Shown: positions 49,101-61,170 of the stretch, piece after piece
Layout of the letters: each line of letters starts with the position of its first letter
Position numbering within the stretch: position 1 is the stretch's first letter
NCBI GenBank assembly: GCA_013397795.1
Contig: VZTJ01005975.1
Span: 249,620 to 313,619, forward strand
DNA: 64,000 bases
From: Orthonyx spaldingii
Taxonomy: Eukaryota; Chordata; Aves; Passeriformes; Orthonychidae
Direction of reading: 5' to 3'
Notes under the pieces: generated by a model
Database searches by the model: none
Told to the model about the DNA's origin: nothing
The model's input: only the letters and a program-made list of their open reading frames with translations
Translations under genes and position numbers: made by a program

Positions 49101-52100
49101 CTTTATTTAAAAGCTGCAGTCTTTTGAATGCACACCTAAAAATCAGCATTGAAAACAAGGGGAGCCAAAAGACAAGTAATTTAGTTCAACTATACAGCAT
49201 TTCCAGAAATCCCAAATATATTGCTCTAGACAGCACTTCGTTCATAGTTTTCATCCAGTTTGGAATTCATCTCATAATGTGAATGAAGTGTGAAAGCAGC
49301 TCTTAAATTCCCTGAGGTTTCAGAACCTCAGAGTGCTTGCATATCCAATACGTTGCTATATTAAAAATAATAAATGGAGGAGCTTTTATAGAAATAACAT
49401 ATTCAATATTTTGCCTTTGTTTAGTCTTAGGAGGAGAATAATTCTCCCAGTGTTCATAAATTTTAAACTAGCTCGTTCTGTTGCATTAAAAATTAGTAAA
49501 TCGTTTTATCTTCTGTTTTATTAGGGAAGACAAATAGAATCAATAAAGATTGATAAACCTTCTGTTGGAGGTCTCGGATTTAGTGTGGTTGCCCTTAAAA
49601 ATCCCAGCCTGGGAGAAGTTGGTATCTTTGTCAAGGAAGTCCAGCCAGGAAGCATAGCTGACAGGTGAGATCTTCATAATTGTGTTGGAAAATTGTATTT
49701 TCCATGAAGGGAAAAGTCATGACCTTCACGTTGAAAACTCTATCAGAATAACATGTTTGTCTGGGTTATCTGGTGGGATGTTTTGGTGGTAGTATCTTGG
49801 ATTCTGGCTTTTCAACTAAAGGGAATCATGTTTTGAGGATCAGGTTTTCAGATGAGTTTTAAATACCCAAGCCATTCATAAATGGAATTTCCAGAAATCA
49901 TGACTCACTTTAGAGAATCTTGAGTCCTGATTAAAAAAACAAAGGAAAACTCAGAAAAGAATACAAAGAAAATAAAAAATAGATTCCGTTTTAATTTTTA
50001 TGCATTGTGTCCCTGAAAGATTTTTTTTTTCCCCCTTGTTCCTTTATTTATGTGCCTCTGACAATGCCCTATTTATAGTCGGTTTTACTGTTTGTTTCCT
50101 GTGCAAATTTAGATCCACTCCTCCCGACAGATCCCTGCACAGATGTCATCATAGAATCGAAGCTTCAGGCAGTTTCTTCCTGTATTGTCTGTGGGTTTTC
50201 ACCCAACAACAAAAGACAGAGCAGTCCTTTAAAAATAAAATGTGATTGTAAAACCACAAGAGTTGGCATGAGACAAATGCAGTGCTCGGAATTATGTTTC
50301 AAGAAAATGTGTCTAGATTTCAAGTCATTGGTGTCACTTTTTAAATAACACATGTCAGGAAGTGCCAACACAGGATGACAAAAAGAGTGGGGAGAGGTTG
50401 GAATGATAATGGCGATGGGCCCACAGAGAACACACCAGAGAACACTTAAAGAAAAGCATATTAAGGCTCTTTCAAAGTGGAGACAGATGGACTGATCCGG
50501 ATGTCAAAGGAGGGTGAATATCTCACTTTAGGATTTGATGACCTGCTGCTCACTTTCTTTGATGAGAGAATCTGAAATATGGTTAGTGCTCGAAGAAAGT
50601 GATTTCTGGGAAACATCTTAAACATGGCATGATAAAAAGGAAGTTTAAAATGCCTTAGTTAAGATGTGCAGTTATATTGTTTCGGAGTTTATAAATTTCC
50701 CCAGCATGCTTTCCATTTTGCTTCTGAGACAAGATCTCCTGGAGACTTTTTTGGATTCCTACAGAGCTTTGAAGGCAGTGTCTGTCTATGTAACAGTTTG
50801 GTCTCGTGCTCAGAATGAATATTTAACAAAAGAGATGAGTGATGGTTTCTCTCTTGTCACAAATCTAAATTCATCACTGGGGTGAATTAACTGTGAAATT
50901 TATATTATCTCAAGGTAGCAACTGAACTGTGTGTTGCTCCAAGAAAGTTTCATGTCTGAAGCTTGATACTATAAATTTTAAGTAAAATATAAATATGCAG
51001 CACGTCGATCTTTAGATTAATTAATGATACAAAACAGCATCAAAGCCTGAGTTGTGGGTACTTAGAGATGGCATCATAGAGTGCTAAACATAAAGAAGAA
51101 TAGTTCCTAGTTTATTGTGTAACTACAAAAATACTTTTTTCTGCTTTGTAGTTCAATGTCATCAAGAAAGGATGAGGGAATTGCAATTAAATGTTGAATA
51201 GAAGCAAAGTAAAGAATTGAGCAAACTTCTGTACGATGACAAAGCTGGAACAAAATGTGGCTGGGCAGTTCAGAACAGTGTGGTTTGACTGTAGTTTGTA
51301 AGCTGGTGAAGGCATCCTAATAAGCAGATTTTTAAACTACATAACACTTAACCGGTGTACTTTGTGTGTTCATATTTCAATTACACAAGCCTGATGTGAA
51401 GTCACTGTGCTGCATTAAAAAATTGCTTTCAATGTTTTGTTAAGGGATCAAAGACTGAGGGAAAATGACCACATACTGGCCATTAATTGCACGCCATTGG
51501 ATCAGAACATTTCCCATCAGCACGCCATTGCCCTCCTCCAGCAATCCACAGGATCCCTGCATCTGGTGGTGGCTCGGGAGCCACTTCAAGGGAACAGCAG
51601 AACTGCCTTATTAAGTGATGTAAATCCACCTGAGACTGTGAGTTGTTGTAATACTGTCAAAATCAGATTTTGAGCTGGGCTGGATTTTTTTTTCTTTTTC
51701 CCATAGCTCTTGAGTGTTTGTGTTAGCAAGTTTTACATAGAGGGATATTTTCCTTTAATCAGATTTTATATGTGATGACATTTCATTTAGACTCACCGTG
51801 CAGCACGAGGCTTCCATGGCAAAGCTGCGTGGAGTTGTTATAAAACAGATCCTGGGTTTTTATGGGATAGCAGAAGCTTTAGTAGATCACCATATCCTTA
51901 TCAGCAGGCTCTGCTCAGCACAGGCTGGATGAAGCATTTTATGAGTATACCCAGCTGAAACCTACTTGTGCTCAGCAATTAAAGATGCTCTGATTACCTC
52001 TTAAAAGAGAGTAAACATAACCTGCCATGAACACTGCTTGAAATAGCCCAGCCAATTTAAACTGGCACTGCTCACACCAAAAAGCCTTGTCTTTGTTTTA

Positions 52101-55100
52101 AAAAACGAACATAATTTATCTGTTGAAGAACCTCTCCATCCCTGTTTATTTATCAGCTTGGTTTGGGGTTTTTGTTTTGGTTTTTTTTTTCCATCTGCAA
52201 ATTTCAGTGATTGGGAAGCCTTTTGTTTTGTGACAAAGGAGAGCTTGTCACTGGGACATGTAATAAACCAGGGCTGAACTTCCATCTGTGTTCCACCCAT
52301 ATGGTCCAGGTGGCTTCCCTGAATTCGGTCAAACCGCTCACCTAAATCCAGGGATTGCAATATTGGAATCTGAATTTATTATGCTAGTAGATTTTGATGA
52401 AAGTCTGGGTAAAAGCAGTGCTTTTCCTTATACTTAGTAATTATTTCCCTCATGATTATTACAGAGGTAGTGAAATCTGAAGGTTTTAGTGGATAATCAA
52501 TATTGTTTATTGCACTGAAAATTTTAAAGAATTAAATTTTAACTGCTTTTTCATTGAAAGATCTGCACTGAACAGACTAACAAAATAAAATACAAATATA
52601 TATCTCTGCAGGGGGTCTTTAAACTTCTTTTATGATATTTAACTGGCTTTGGCAAAGATTTTCAGTATGCTAATAAATCCTTTATTTGCAGAAGACTTAA
52701 ATCTGCCTACTTTGCTCCATTTGGGCCTGTATGAGATATTAATCTGACAGAAACATTGGCTGGGTTTGGGTTGCTTAACAGCTTTGTTATTTTCAGATTG
52801 TCTTGTAGAACATAAGGTCATGGTACAGAGTAGCTTAGAAATTTGCTTCCAATCCAGTATGGCAGAATATTGTGCTGTGCTATTAATTCAGTGCTGAATG
52901 GTGGTGTTCAGAGTGTGTAAGTGAAATAACAGAAATAAGAATTTGGGCAACGCTGAGTGAAAACTGGGCCAGTGCAAGCTCCTTGCCTCTGTTTTTCCCT
53001 CTTGTTTGCAGTGCTCTGGATTTATGAAAAACTAAAAGGCTACTTTTCATCTTGGCAGGAATATCTTAAAATTGCTTTTTCTGAGTCAAGCTTTTTGCTA
53101 GTATCCTGTTATCCTGCAAGTGAAGGACAAAATGTGTGTTTAAAAACAGATGAGAAATCCCACTGCGGATTTATAAGGAAATGGAGCTGAGTGAACAGAA
53201 TCCCACAGATCTCCAGTACGCGGGGTGGAGACAGAAAATTGCTCTGATTAATTCTCCTCGTTCCTGCTACACGTGGAAGTGAGAAACGTTAATGATCGTC
53301 CGAAATTAAAATCTCCTGTTTTTATTAATTGCAGATTCACTGGGGCCACATTGAAGACGTTGAGCTGATTAACGATGGTTCAGGATTAGGCTTTGGAATT
53401 GTAGGAGGAAAGTCGAGTGGAGTAGTTGTAAGAACAATTGTTCCTGGGGGATTAGCAGATCGGGTAATTTGTTATATTATGTCACTTCTTGTTTGATTGC
53501 AAAGTATAATTAACCACTTTTGACAGTCTTAAAATAAACTAATATACTTAAACAAAGGGAAGCTGATAGCATCAAAGTCTGAATGCCAACACATGCTTCA
53601 TAAATAAATACCTTGAAGGTATGATTGAGGAAAAAGTCAGCACCTGATATAAATTAAGTCGTTTCTCAGACAAGCTTTGGCTTTTGTAACATTGTTGAAC
53701 ATGGAGAAATTCTGAAAAGTTGCCTGATATTTTTAATACTTCCGGTATTTTCAGCCTTTGGTCAGTCTGGGGCAGGGCAAATACTCTGTAGAATTTGGCA
53801 CATTTGGCAACATCTGTAGGAACAGACTCTCCAAGGGAATTGTCAGGCAAGAGAATCTGCCCTGCTGAAGTCACCGCATTGCAAGATTCAGTTTAGAGAT
53901 TGCAAATGTCTTATTTACAGCGGGTTTCATTGAAGGGGGGCTTGATCCCTGCCTTGCAGCCTGACCAGGTCAGGGAGACACTCAGGTTTGATGCAAAGCC
54001 TTTAGAAGTTACACAGGCACAGTTTGCAACCTTTGATTGCTTGTCTTTAAAGACGGGGTGCTGACTGTTGCTGCATTTCAGGAGTAGAACACTTGCAATA
54101 ACAAAACAAATTCAGATTTTTAAAGTGAATTTGGTCATGATGAGTTCCAGTATTTGAGGACTGGAACCCATGCAGACCAAAGAGAGGCAAAAGCACTTCC
54201 CCTAGTACAGGATGGAAATAAAAGCTGGAAATTTGGAGAGCTTTACTGGAAAATCTTGGCTTTTTCTTGACTGTCTCCCTCTGAACCTGTCATGTATAAA
54301 TGAGTATTTTTTAATTTTTGCCTAACACCTGTTTTGCTGTAAGGAATAAAGTGTTTTGGCTACCAATGAAGCATGTAAGCTAAGAACTCACCACATCATT
54401 CTCAGCTGAATGAGACATCATTAAGAACATGTGAAATAATGAGGCATGTACATGTTAAAATTGGATGAGTTTGTAAATGAGTTTGAGTTGGTTCTGGGAA
54501 TAACTCTATGATTGCTGTATAAATCAGTGCACCAAAGGTGGTGGAGCTGTGCTGATCAATAGCAGCTGAGGATTTGGTGCTAGGAATTCTTGCTTAGAAT
54601 GGAAATGATGATGTAGGTCATGAATCATAATTATCAGGTTAAAAATGGGTTGTGTGGAGTCTTGTTACCTTCAGTGGATTTACTCACTCGAGTTGGAGCT
54701 GATCATGTGAGAAAAAAAATTGCCAGGCTAATGTAGAAGTATGAGGGAAAAACTCTAAAAAGCCCTAAATCAAAATGCTGTGCTTTTATTCTAATCCCTA
54801 TCTGATGAAGAGTGCTCTATGAAACAGAGCCTGTGAGATTATAAAACATTGTTGCTGCCTGTTTTCTTCTAAATGAGCCAAACAGTGGAAAAAACAGCGC
54901 ATGACTGTGCAAACGAGGCCTTGAGTTATTTAATATGTTGCCATGGTGGTCATTTTTCTGGCATTTTCTCACATTGGTTCTCATGGCCGTGAAGATGCCC
55001 TTACACAGTTTCAGTTTTGTGATGGAACAGATACTTTATCTGTATGCTTATTAACAGATACTTATACAGAAACCCTTTTTTGCCGTTTCATTTGTGTTTG

Positions 55101-58100
55101 AAGGATGGGAGGCTGCGGACAGGCGATCACATCTTGCAGATTGGAGGGACCAACGTGCAAGGAATGAGCAGTGAGCAGGTTGCCCAAGTGCTGAGGAACT
55201 GTGGGAATTCTGTCAGGATGATCGTGGCGAGGGACCCCAAGTGTGAAGTCATGGAGGCTCCACCAGCTCCTGTGAGCTGGCCAGTCAGCACATTGCCTTC
55301 CCCTCAGAATGGAAATGTGAGTATCTGCCGCTTCCTTGTGACGTTTTTAAGTGTGCTTGTGGCTTGTGATCAGAAAGGAAGGAGAGAACAGAGTGTTCTT
55401 GGGCCCTAAAGTGCTTCTCCTCTCTTGAGTTTCCAGATACCATATGCTTGCATTTAAGTGGTCATTTTTATAGCCCTGCCTTCTATAACTTTTCCCTTTT
55501 TCCTGTATCTTATTAATACTCCTAATCTTGGGATTGGAATGACCAGCTTTACAGAATTCATTTGAGAGTGGCTAATTTAATTACCAAGACCATAAACATT
55601 ATCGCTAAGTGGTACTTTTAGTTCTTCTTCTTAGCTCGTTACATTTTTTTCTAATCAATCATTTGTACGTGGATTTAAAGCTGGACTGTGAATTTCCCTA
55701 GTCTGAAATCCAGAGAGCCACGGCCACACCAGAATTATTCAGCACAATCATCTTTTTATGAAACATAAGTGTAATGTTTTCATAGTCTACGCTACTGCCT
55801 GTGATAGGAAATATATCTAAAAATTTTGAAACTTGTTTTAGCAAATCTTATCATGGTCATATCAAAGTCTCTTGTTTTTGAAGTCATTCTTTTCAGTTTT
55901 GAGTAATTAAAATCAACAAATGCTACACTAAGTGTACAGTAGGTCTCGAAACATAAACAAAGCTGTGCTTGTGTACCATCTGCTACCACTGTGCTGCTTA
56001 GATTTAGGTGTAGAATCTGAGTAGCCTTTTCTTTCTTGTTTAGTTTCTTGAACATGAGTGAGGAGAGCTGGGGTTTTTTTGAAGCACCCTTTTTAAAGGT
56101 CACGGTAGAAGTCACTTTATTGACAGCTCACCTCTTTGCTCACTGGGCACAGCCACTGCAAAGGCAGCTTTGTGTTTTACATCTCTGGAAAAATGCTGTG
56201 GCTGTGTCAGGCGAGCTTTTTGGGTCCTTCTCAAGCTCCTCTCCTCCCCAGGAGGATCCCCAGGAGGGGTTGGAGCAGTAGGAAACGCCGTGTCCCAGAG
56301 ATGGGAGGGGTGAGCAGCAGCCCTGAGGCTGGAGTTTCAAAATTGGGCTTGTCCAGTACTCTTGACAAAAGGCTTTCCAAGGGAATCAGCATCGTTATGA
56401 GGCCCTTCTTTCCTGCCTGGATCATATTTTCCAAGGGGAAAAATAATGTGGTCTTAATTTTGTTTCCTCCATAAAATACTGGTTTTGTCCCTTCCTGTTG
56501 TCACTAATAACCCTGAGCACTGTAAATGCTGCAGCCTTTCTAAAATGTGATTCCTTTTGGATGTCTTTTCAGTGTCCTCCGTGTTCCTGCTATGCAGTTT
56601 AGAGGGGAAAAAATAATTTTTCTGAACTAAGTAGTGCCTTCATGTGTAGATTTGAAGAAACTCCTCTTCCTGGTACTAGGAGAGATTCGCTGAAGACAAG
56701 ATTAGTGCTTAATCTGAATGTATTTATTAATTTAATGATGATTTCAGTGATCCACCATTCAGTTTGTGTCAGATTTATAATGCAACTTATCCCTATAATC
56801 TAGTTTTTCTCTGGTTTCTGAGTACTTTCACTAGCTGTGAGCTTTGGAATAGAAAATATTTTCCTTTTCTTTTTTCTGCAAACCAGCAGAAAGGCATTTT
56901 TAATTTAAGGCAATATTTAATATTTAAGGCAATTTTAATAGGTGGTTAGTTTTTTTCAGTTTTATATTAATATTTGATTTTCTTTGAATTTCCCATAGTA
57001 GAGAACAACCTTGAAACCACTTCTGTCTGTGTGTGGGCACAAGAAAACAATCTTATTGTCTGTACTGTCCCAGATAGTGACAGCAGTGTGAGCACCCTGC
57101 TTGTGCTGACCGTATTTAGGACTTTGCACTTTGATTTTTCTGGACTCCATTTCAATTATTTTGCATTCTTCCAGGAGTGTTACTTAGAGAAAAAAGTTTG
57201 TAGCCAGAGCTCTGACTCTGAGGAGCTTCTGATTGTCAAAACAGCCGGGCTCTCAAGGCCACAGCTCCATTTCAGGTGTTGCTGTGGGCTTGTTTACTGT
57301 AGATAAGTGACAGCATCCAAACTTATCTTCATCTCCATCAGCCTCTTACGGAGCAAGGGAGTTGGGAGGCATTTAATGAGCTTAATGACTTTGCTGGTGG
57401 AGGGAGGTGTGTGTGATAAGGAGATAGCTGCCATCGATTTCTCTTCCATTGAGAAGTGAAATAGGTATGGCTGGAACTCTGGGCTGCTTTTAATGTGGGT
57501 CCTTCCAAAGCTGATACTTGGCAAGCATTTGATTGAACTTCTCTTTTTTCACTCCCTTAAGAAATGTTTTCCATTTTCCCAGTCCGTTTTTTGCTGTTGG
57601 CAGTGGTAGTATCCCTCTTGATTTCATCACTTTAACAGACCTTACTCTCATCATCTTCCTTTTGATCTCATTGGCCTGTATCTGATTACAGAAAGCAAAC
57701 AACTCTATGTATTTTAATTTATCCCTTGCAATCCCAGATTTATGTGCTTGATTGTTTTTCTCTTTGGTCTTACCAGTGTCTTTACTGTTCCCTGTTTGAA
57801 CTCTTGCCTTGCAGTTCTGATTTTTACTGGTCAGAGGAGAGTTGCACAGACATCCCAGGGCCACCTTTTTAGGGACTTGACAAATGAATTTACATTGCAT
57901 TTAAACAAAAAGAAAAACAAAATCACTGCTCACATCTGAAGGTCTTAATTAACCTGCAATATTGTAATGGTACTGGGAAATTACAAGGTTTTTTATTGTC
58001 TTGTGCTTTATTTATAGGATAATGACAACTTCTTTGATACCTATGATGTTGAACTTATAAAAAAGAATGGGCAAAGCCTGGGAATAACAATTGTTGGATA

Positions 58101-61100
58101 TGCTGGCACATGTGATACAGGTGAGTGCTACAGGATTTAGGAAAATGTTGGACAGGGGCTTCTCAAATACCCTTTATTGACTATGGGGAAAATGAGTAGC
58201 TCCTACCTGTGCCAGGATATGGGGACGTGGAATCAGGGTGGGTTTATTCCCTCAATCCTCTTTAAATTAGAGCTGTTAAATTGTCTTTCAAACATTGGTG
58301 GCACACATGATAGTACCTTTAAAATTGGCCAAACTGAATATCTGGTTTTATTAATAGGGGTAGTGGTTTTTATTCATCATGGGAATCAAGGAAGTATTCT
58401 GGGAATGAGGTGCAGCTGGGGTTGCTCTCCAAGCCTCTTTCTTCCCTGGAGATCCTGTTTGATGCCAGTCAGGAATCCCAGGCCCGTGGCTGGGAAGGGG
58501 CACGTGCCAGGCAGTGGGGAAAGGTGGGTTTGGAGCACCCAGGGAGGGGCTTTGCTGAGCATGAGGAAGCTCAGTGTCCAAAAAAGGATGGATGAAGAGT
58601 CAAGATTCACTGGAATTGCAGATCAGCATCTCATATTTAGTGGGAGTTTGTGAAAGGAAAGTGTTAGTGTTTCAGGAGTTTGTTTTTTTTTTTTTTTCCT
58701 TTGTTTTTATGTCCTTGTTCTCATTGGGAGTTAGAATTAATAATCAAACAACAAACATGACAAAGGACAGCTTTTCTGATTTCCATGTTTCTCTTTTCTT
58801 TTCTTTTTTTAGAGAAAAATCCTTTTTCATTAAGATTTAAAGTACTAAATTCTTTAGCTGTAAGATGATTGAAGTCCTGATCAAAGTCCTTAAGCACATA
58901 CTTTACTTTTAGCTTAGTTAGTCCTATTGAAATCAAACACAGCATGGCTTTAAGTGATTGTGGTTTAAAGCCTGGGTAAGCACAAGGATGAATCTATGGA
59001 GGAAGTGGCCTTTTGTGAGCCATTTTAAGGAAAGAAATTTGAGGTCAGTGTACAGGTGGTTGTGTCAGTGCTGGTTTTTCCACCAGAGATCCTCAGTTTT
59101 ATGTCAGGCTGTGGGAGTGGTGACGTGCAGGTGGTGGTGGTTTACAGAATCATCACTTTATGGACAGAAGGAAGTGTGTGAGAAAAGGCTGGAATTAAAA
59201 ATCTTAATAAGTAACAAATTAGGTTAATGCAGTGATTTGTTTCTCTTCCCCCCCCCCACCAACAGAACCATCAGGGATTTTTGTGAAAAATATAATACCT
59301 GGTAGTGCTGCTGACCACAACGGCCAAATTCATGTTCATGACAAAATTGTTGCTGTAAGTAAAATACTGTGCTTATATCTTGCTGTAGAACTAACACATT
59401 TCACATCTCTGTTAGACTTTCTAAAATTAATTAAACCTCCTCTGCTTTGCAGAAGAAATAATGTGGTGGTTCGTGTTTGTTTAGGTAGACTTGTGACAGA
59501 AATGAGCTTTGGCTTGCTGTGGTTAAAGTATTATTTTATATTCAAAGAAGTAGTAAATAGTAGTTAACTGTGAAAGAGGCAAGCATTTGGATTAAAGTGT
59601 TTCAGAGTGGAGAATCTTGGCTTTTGGCCTGCAGTAAAGATGAGCAGCATTAACTTGTGCTTGAATTGAATGTGATTCGAGGATTGTTAACATTCTGCAA
59701 GATGTGGCTCATTGTTTGTGTTCCTTAATGGCTGTGTAGTGTGGCTACAATCAAAACGTTAATGGTCACAATTTAGGTTTAAAAGCCCAAGCTTTATGGG
59801 TAGAAAAATGGAAAAAACCACTGAATAACAGTGAATTGAATAATAGCCAATTTTGCATTCACAGCACAAGCAGGAATGAATTCCACAGTCTTTTTGTTTT
59901 AAGAGATAATATTTATAGAGATATGATTTTAAATTACTTTTAAAATGTGTGCCATGCCAGACCTTCCAAAGTCAGCTTCTCCTGTGTGAGAGCAAAAATG
60001 AATATAACCTTTTATCTGCAGGGAAGGCCCTATTGATGCATGATCTGACACTGAGGTGAACAGAGTATTTTGGGTGTAAATTAAAATATCTGAAAACGTA
60101 AGAATTGGGCAGTTCAGGGTGGATTATACAAACAGTTGTGTGTAGAAGCTTCTGTGGGGCATGTTAGAAATCCTTGAGGCAACCAACAGTGATAATGAAC
60201 TGAACAGAGTTCCAGGTTGGTTACTCTGCTTGGAACCTTCATCCACAGTCATTGTCAAGCTGGTTTTGGTAAGCAAAAAAAATTTAAGGAAAAATCTGTG
60301 GACACTTGTATCAGATTAGTAAATTCTGTTTTGGGGTTGTCCCCATGAAAACAGAAAGAAGAAATTACTGCTGTGTTTCCTTGTCAAATGCATTTTGAAA
60401 GTAAATTCTCATCAGTGAAACGTAACAGATTTAATGAGATTGTTTTGCAAATATTGCTGTCTTGGGAGAGTAACCCTGGAATTCCTGCACTAAATAACGT
60501 GGCTGGTGCTTACAGCCTATGGTACTCCACAACATAGCCTAAGAATGCAGCACAGCTACTGTTACTTGATACAAATTTCTTGTTTTAGGTGGATGGAGTC
60601 AACATACAGGATTTTACCAACCAAGAAGTGGTAGAGGCACTGCGAAACACGGGACAGACTGTACGGCTCACCTTGCTTAGGAGGAAACCTTCCTTTGCTG
60701 TTTCTTCAGAAACACCTTCAGATAGAGGTAAATTTTTTTTTTCCTAGCAACTGATTTTATTTTTCACTCCATTTACAGTTACCTCCTTTAACAGCTTAGG
60801 ACTGGATACCACATGATCCTAGATGTCCTTAAGGGTGCACTGTAGAAAATAAAGATGCTTTAAAGGAGAAATGGAAAGAAACAAAAATGAGAGATTCAGA
60901 AAAAATTCAGCGCAAAACTCCTGTGTAGCCACCCCACCAAAAAAAAAAAAAAAAAAAAGGGATTAGTGAGATGGTGTTACTGCTCCCTATATTTTGCAGC
61001 ATATGATTTGGGGCTTTTTTCATCTGTTTTCACAGTGCAGCCAACTGTTCCAATCTTTGCGTCCCCCAGAGCTGTAGGGACTGAAGTCAGTGTGGACACT

Positions 61101-61170
61101 AAGAATGAGGGAAAACAAGAACAGAAGGATAATCTGCACAATGAAACGCAGCAGAGTCTACATGGAGCAG
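46111..61170 (+). CDS. PATJ: PATJ (INADL), 5' half: L27 and PDZ1-3
   Basis: PATJ is the multi-PDZ scaffold of the Crumbs complex at tight junctions. Its L27 domain binds PALS1, and the PDZ domains bind tight-junction and polarity proteins. Eleven coding exons splice in phase: 46111-46132, 46219-46385, 48017-48199, 49525-49664, 51445-51637, 53335-53463, 55104-55316, 58018-58120, 59266-59354, 60589-60727 and 61036-61170. They give about 504 residues. The L27 domain is at about 8-65. PDZ1 spans about 129-216 (GLGF at 140-143), PDZ2 about 243-322 (GLGF at 252-255), and PDZ3 about 358-446 (SLGI at 369-372). The remaining PDZ domains of this protein of about 1800 residues lie to the right of the window. 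The gene is divergent to TM2D1. Similarity to human PATJ is high through L27 and the PDZ domains and low in the linkers. Confidence 0.96.
46219..46385 (+). CDS. PATJ: PATJ exon, L27 domain
   Basis: The exon encodes residues 8-63: DKQQVLQILDRLQAKLQEKR, then a diverged stretch, then [20 protein letters not shown]. This is the L27 heterodimerisation domain that pairs with the N-terminal L27 of PALS1, and the second half is nearly invariant. The acceptor is TGTGGTGCAG and the donor GAACAA|GTGAGT, phase 0. Confidence 0.95.
48017..48199 (+). CDS. PATJ: PATJ exon, linker between L27 and PDZ1
   Basis: The exon encodes residues 64-124. It begins LNYMPPDRSVDFDFTKRGLL and ends NEFNMIIQQMAK. The middle (AGTPCTSPGPKTPTF) is poorly conserved, as expected of a linker. 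It is bounded by TTTTCAACAG and AAAG|GTAAGG, both phase 0. Confidence 0.93.
49525..49664 (+). CDS. PATJ: PATJ exon, PDZ1 first half
   Basis: The exon encodes residues 125-170, with IESIKIDKPSVGGLGFSVV and later VKEVQPGSIADR. The carboxylate-binding loop GLGF is intact. The exon ends in phase 2 (AG of an Arg codon). The acceptor is TGTTTTATTAG and the donor GACAG|GTGAGA. Confidence 0.95.
51445..51637 (+). CDS. PATJ: PATJ exon, PDZ1 second half
   Basis: It completes Arg171 and encodes residues 172-235: DQRLRENDHILAINCTPLDQ, NISHQHAIALLQQSTGSL, then HLVVAREP and a diverged linker ending PPET. The acceptor is TTTTGTTAAG and the donor GAGACT|GTGAGT. Confidence 0.95.
53335..53463 (+). CDS. PATJ: PATJ exon, PDZ2 first half
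   Basis: The exon encodes residues 236-278: IHWGHIEDVELINDGSGLGF followed by GIVGGKSSGVVVRTIVPGG and LADR. The GLGF loop is intact. Both ends are phase 0 (ATTGCAG acceptor, GATCGG|GTAATT donor). Confidence 0.96.
55104..55316 (+). CDS. PATJ: PATJ exon, PDZ2 second half and linker
   Basis: The exon encodes residues 279-349: DGRLRTGDHILQIGGTNVQG, MSSEQVAQVLRNCGNSVRMI, VARDP, then a proline-rich linker (EAPPAPVSWPV). The acceptor is GTGTTTGAAG and the donor GGAAAT|GTGAGT, phase 0. Confidence 0.96.
58018..58120 (+). CDS. PATJ: PATJ exon, PDZ3 start
   Basis: The exon encodes residues 350-383: DNDNFFDTYDVELIKKNGQS, then LGITIVGYAGTCDT. The loop reads SLGI, the usual PDZ3 variant of GLGF. The exon ends with the first base of a split Glu codon. 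The acceptor is TTATTTATAG and the donor ATACAG|GTGAGT. Confidence 0.95.
59266..59354 (+). CDS. PATJ: PATJ exon, PDZ3 middle
   Basis: It completes Glu384 and encodes residues 385-413: PSGIFVKNIIPGSAADHNGQ, then IHVHDKIVA. The acceptor is preceded by a run of nine C (CCCCACCAACAG). The donor is GTTGCT|GTAAGT. Confidence 0.95.
60589..60727 (+). CDS. PATJ: PATJ exon, PDZ3 end
   Basis: The exon encodes residues 414-459: VDGVNIQDFTNQEVVEALRN, TGQTVRLTLLRRKPSFAV, then SSETPSDR. The acceptor is TTCTTGTTTTAG and the donor GATAGAG|GTAAAT, phase 1. Confidence 0.95.
60939..60958. repeat. A-run in PATJ intron
   Basis: About twenty consecutive A in the short intron (60728-61035) between the PDZ3 end exon and the next exon. 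This is a simple homopolymer, with no retrocopy body recognisable to its left. Confidence 0.85.
61036..61170 (+). CDS. PATJ: PATJ exon, linker after PDZ3
   Basis: Residues 460-504 are charged and poorly conserved (VQPTVPIFASPRAVGTEVSV, then DTKNEGKQEQKDNLHNETQQ). This fits the acidic, low-complexity linker at the same place in mammals. The acceptor TTTTCACAG is good. The donor GCAG|GTAGAT is weak. If it is not used, the frame stops two codons later (Arg, then TAG), which would give a short protein ending after PDZ3. Confidence 0.8.

Larger units (their letters stand above)
46386..60588 (+). other. PATJ introns between the L27 and PDZ3 exons
   Basis: The introns are 46386-48016, 48200-49524, 49665-51444, 51638-53334, 53464-55103, 55317-58017, 58121-59265 and 59355-60588, all GT-AG. 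None contains a recognisable repeat of any length, in contrast to the CR1-rich TM2D1 introns. The largest (55317-58017) has a 136-codon minus-strand open frame at 57490-57900 with no recognised domain. Confidence 0.6.
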
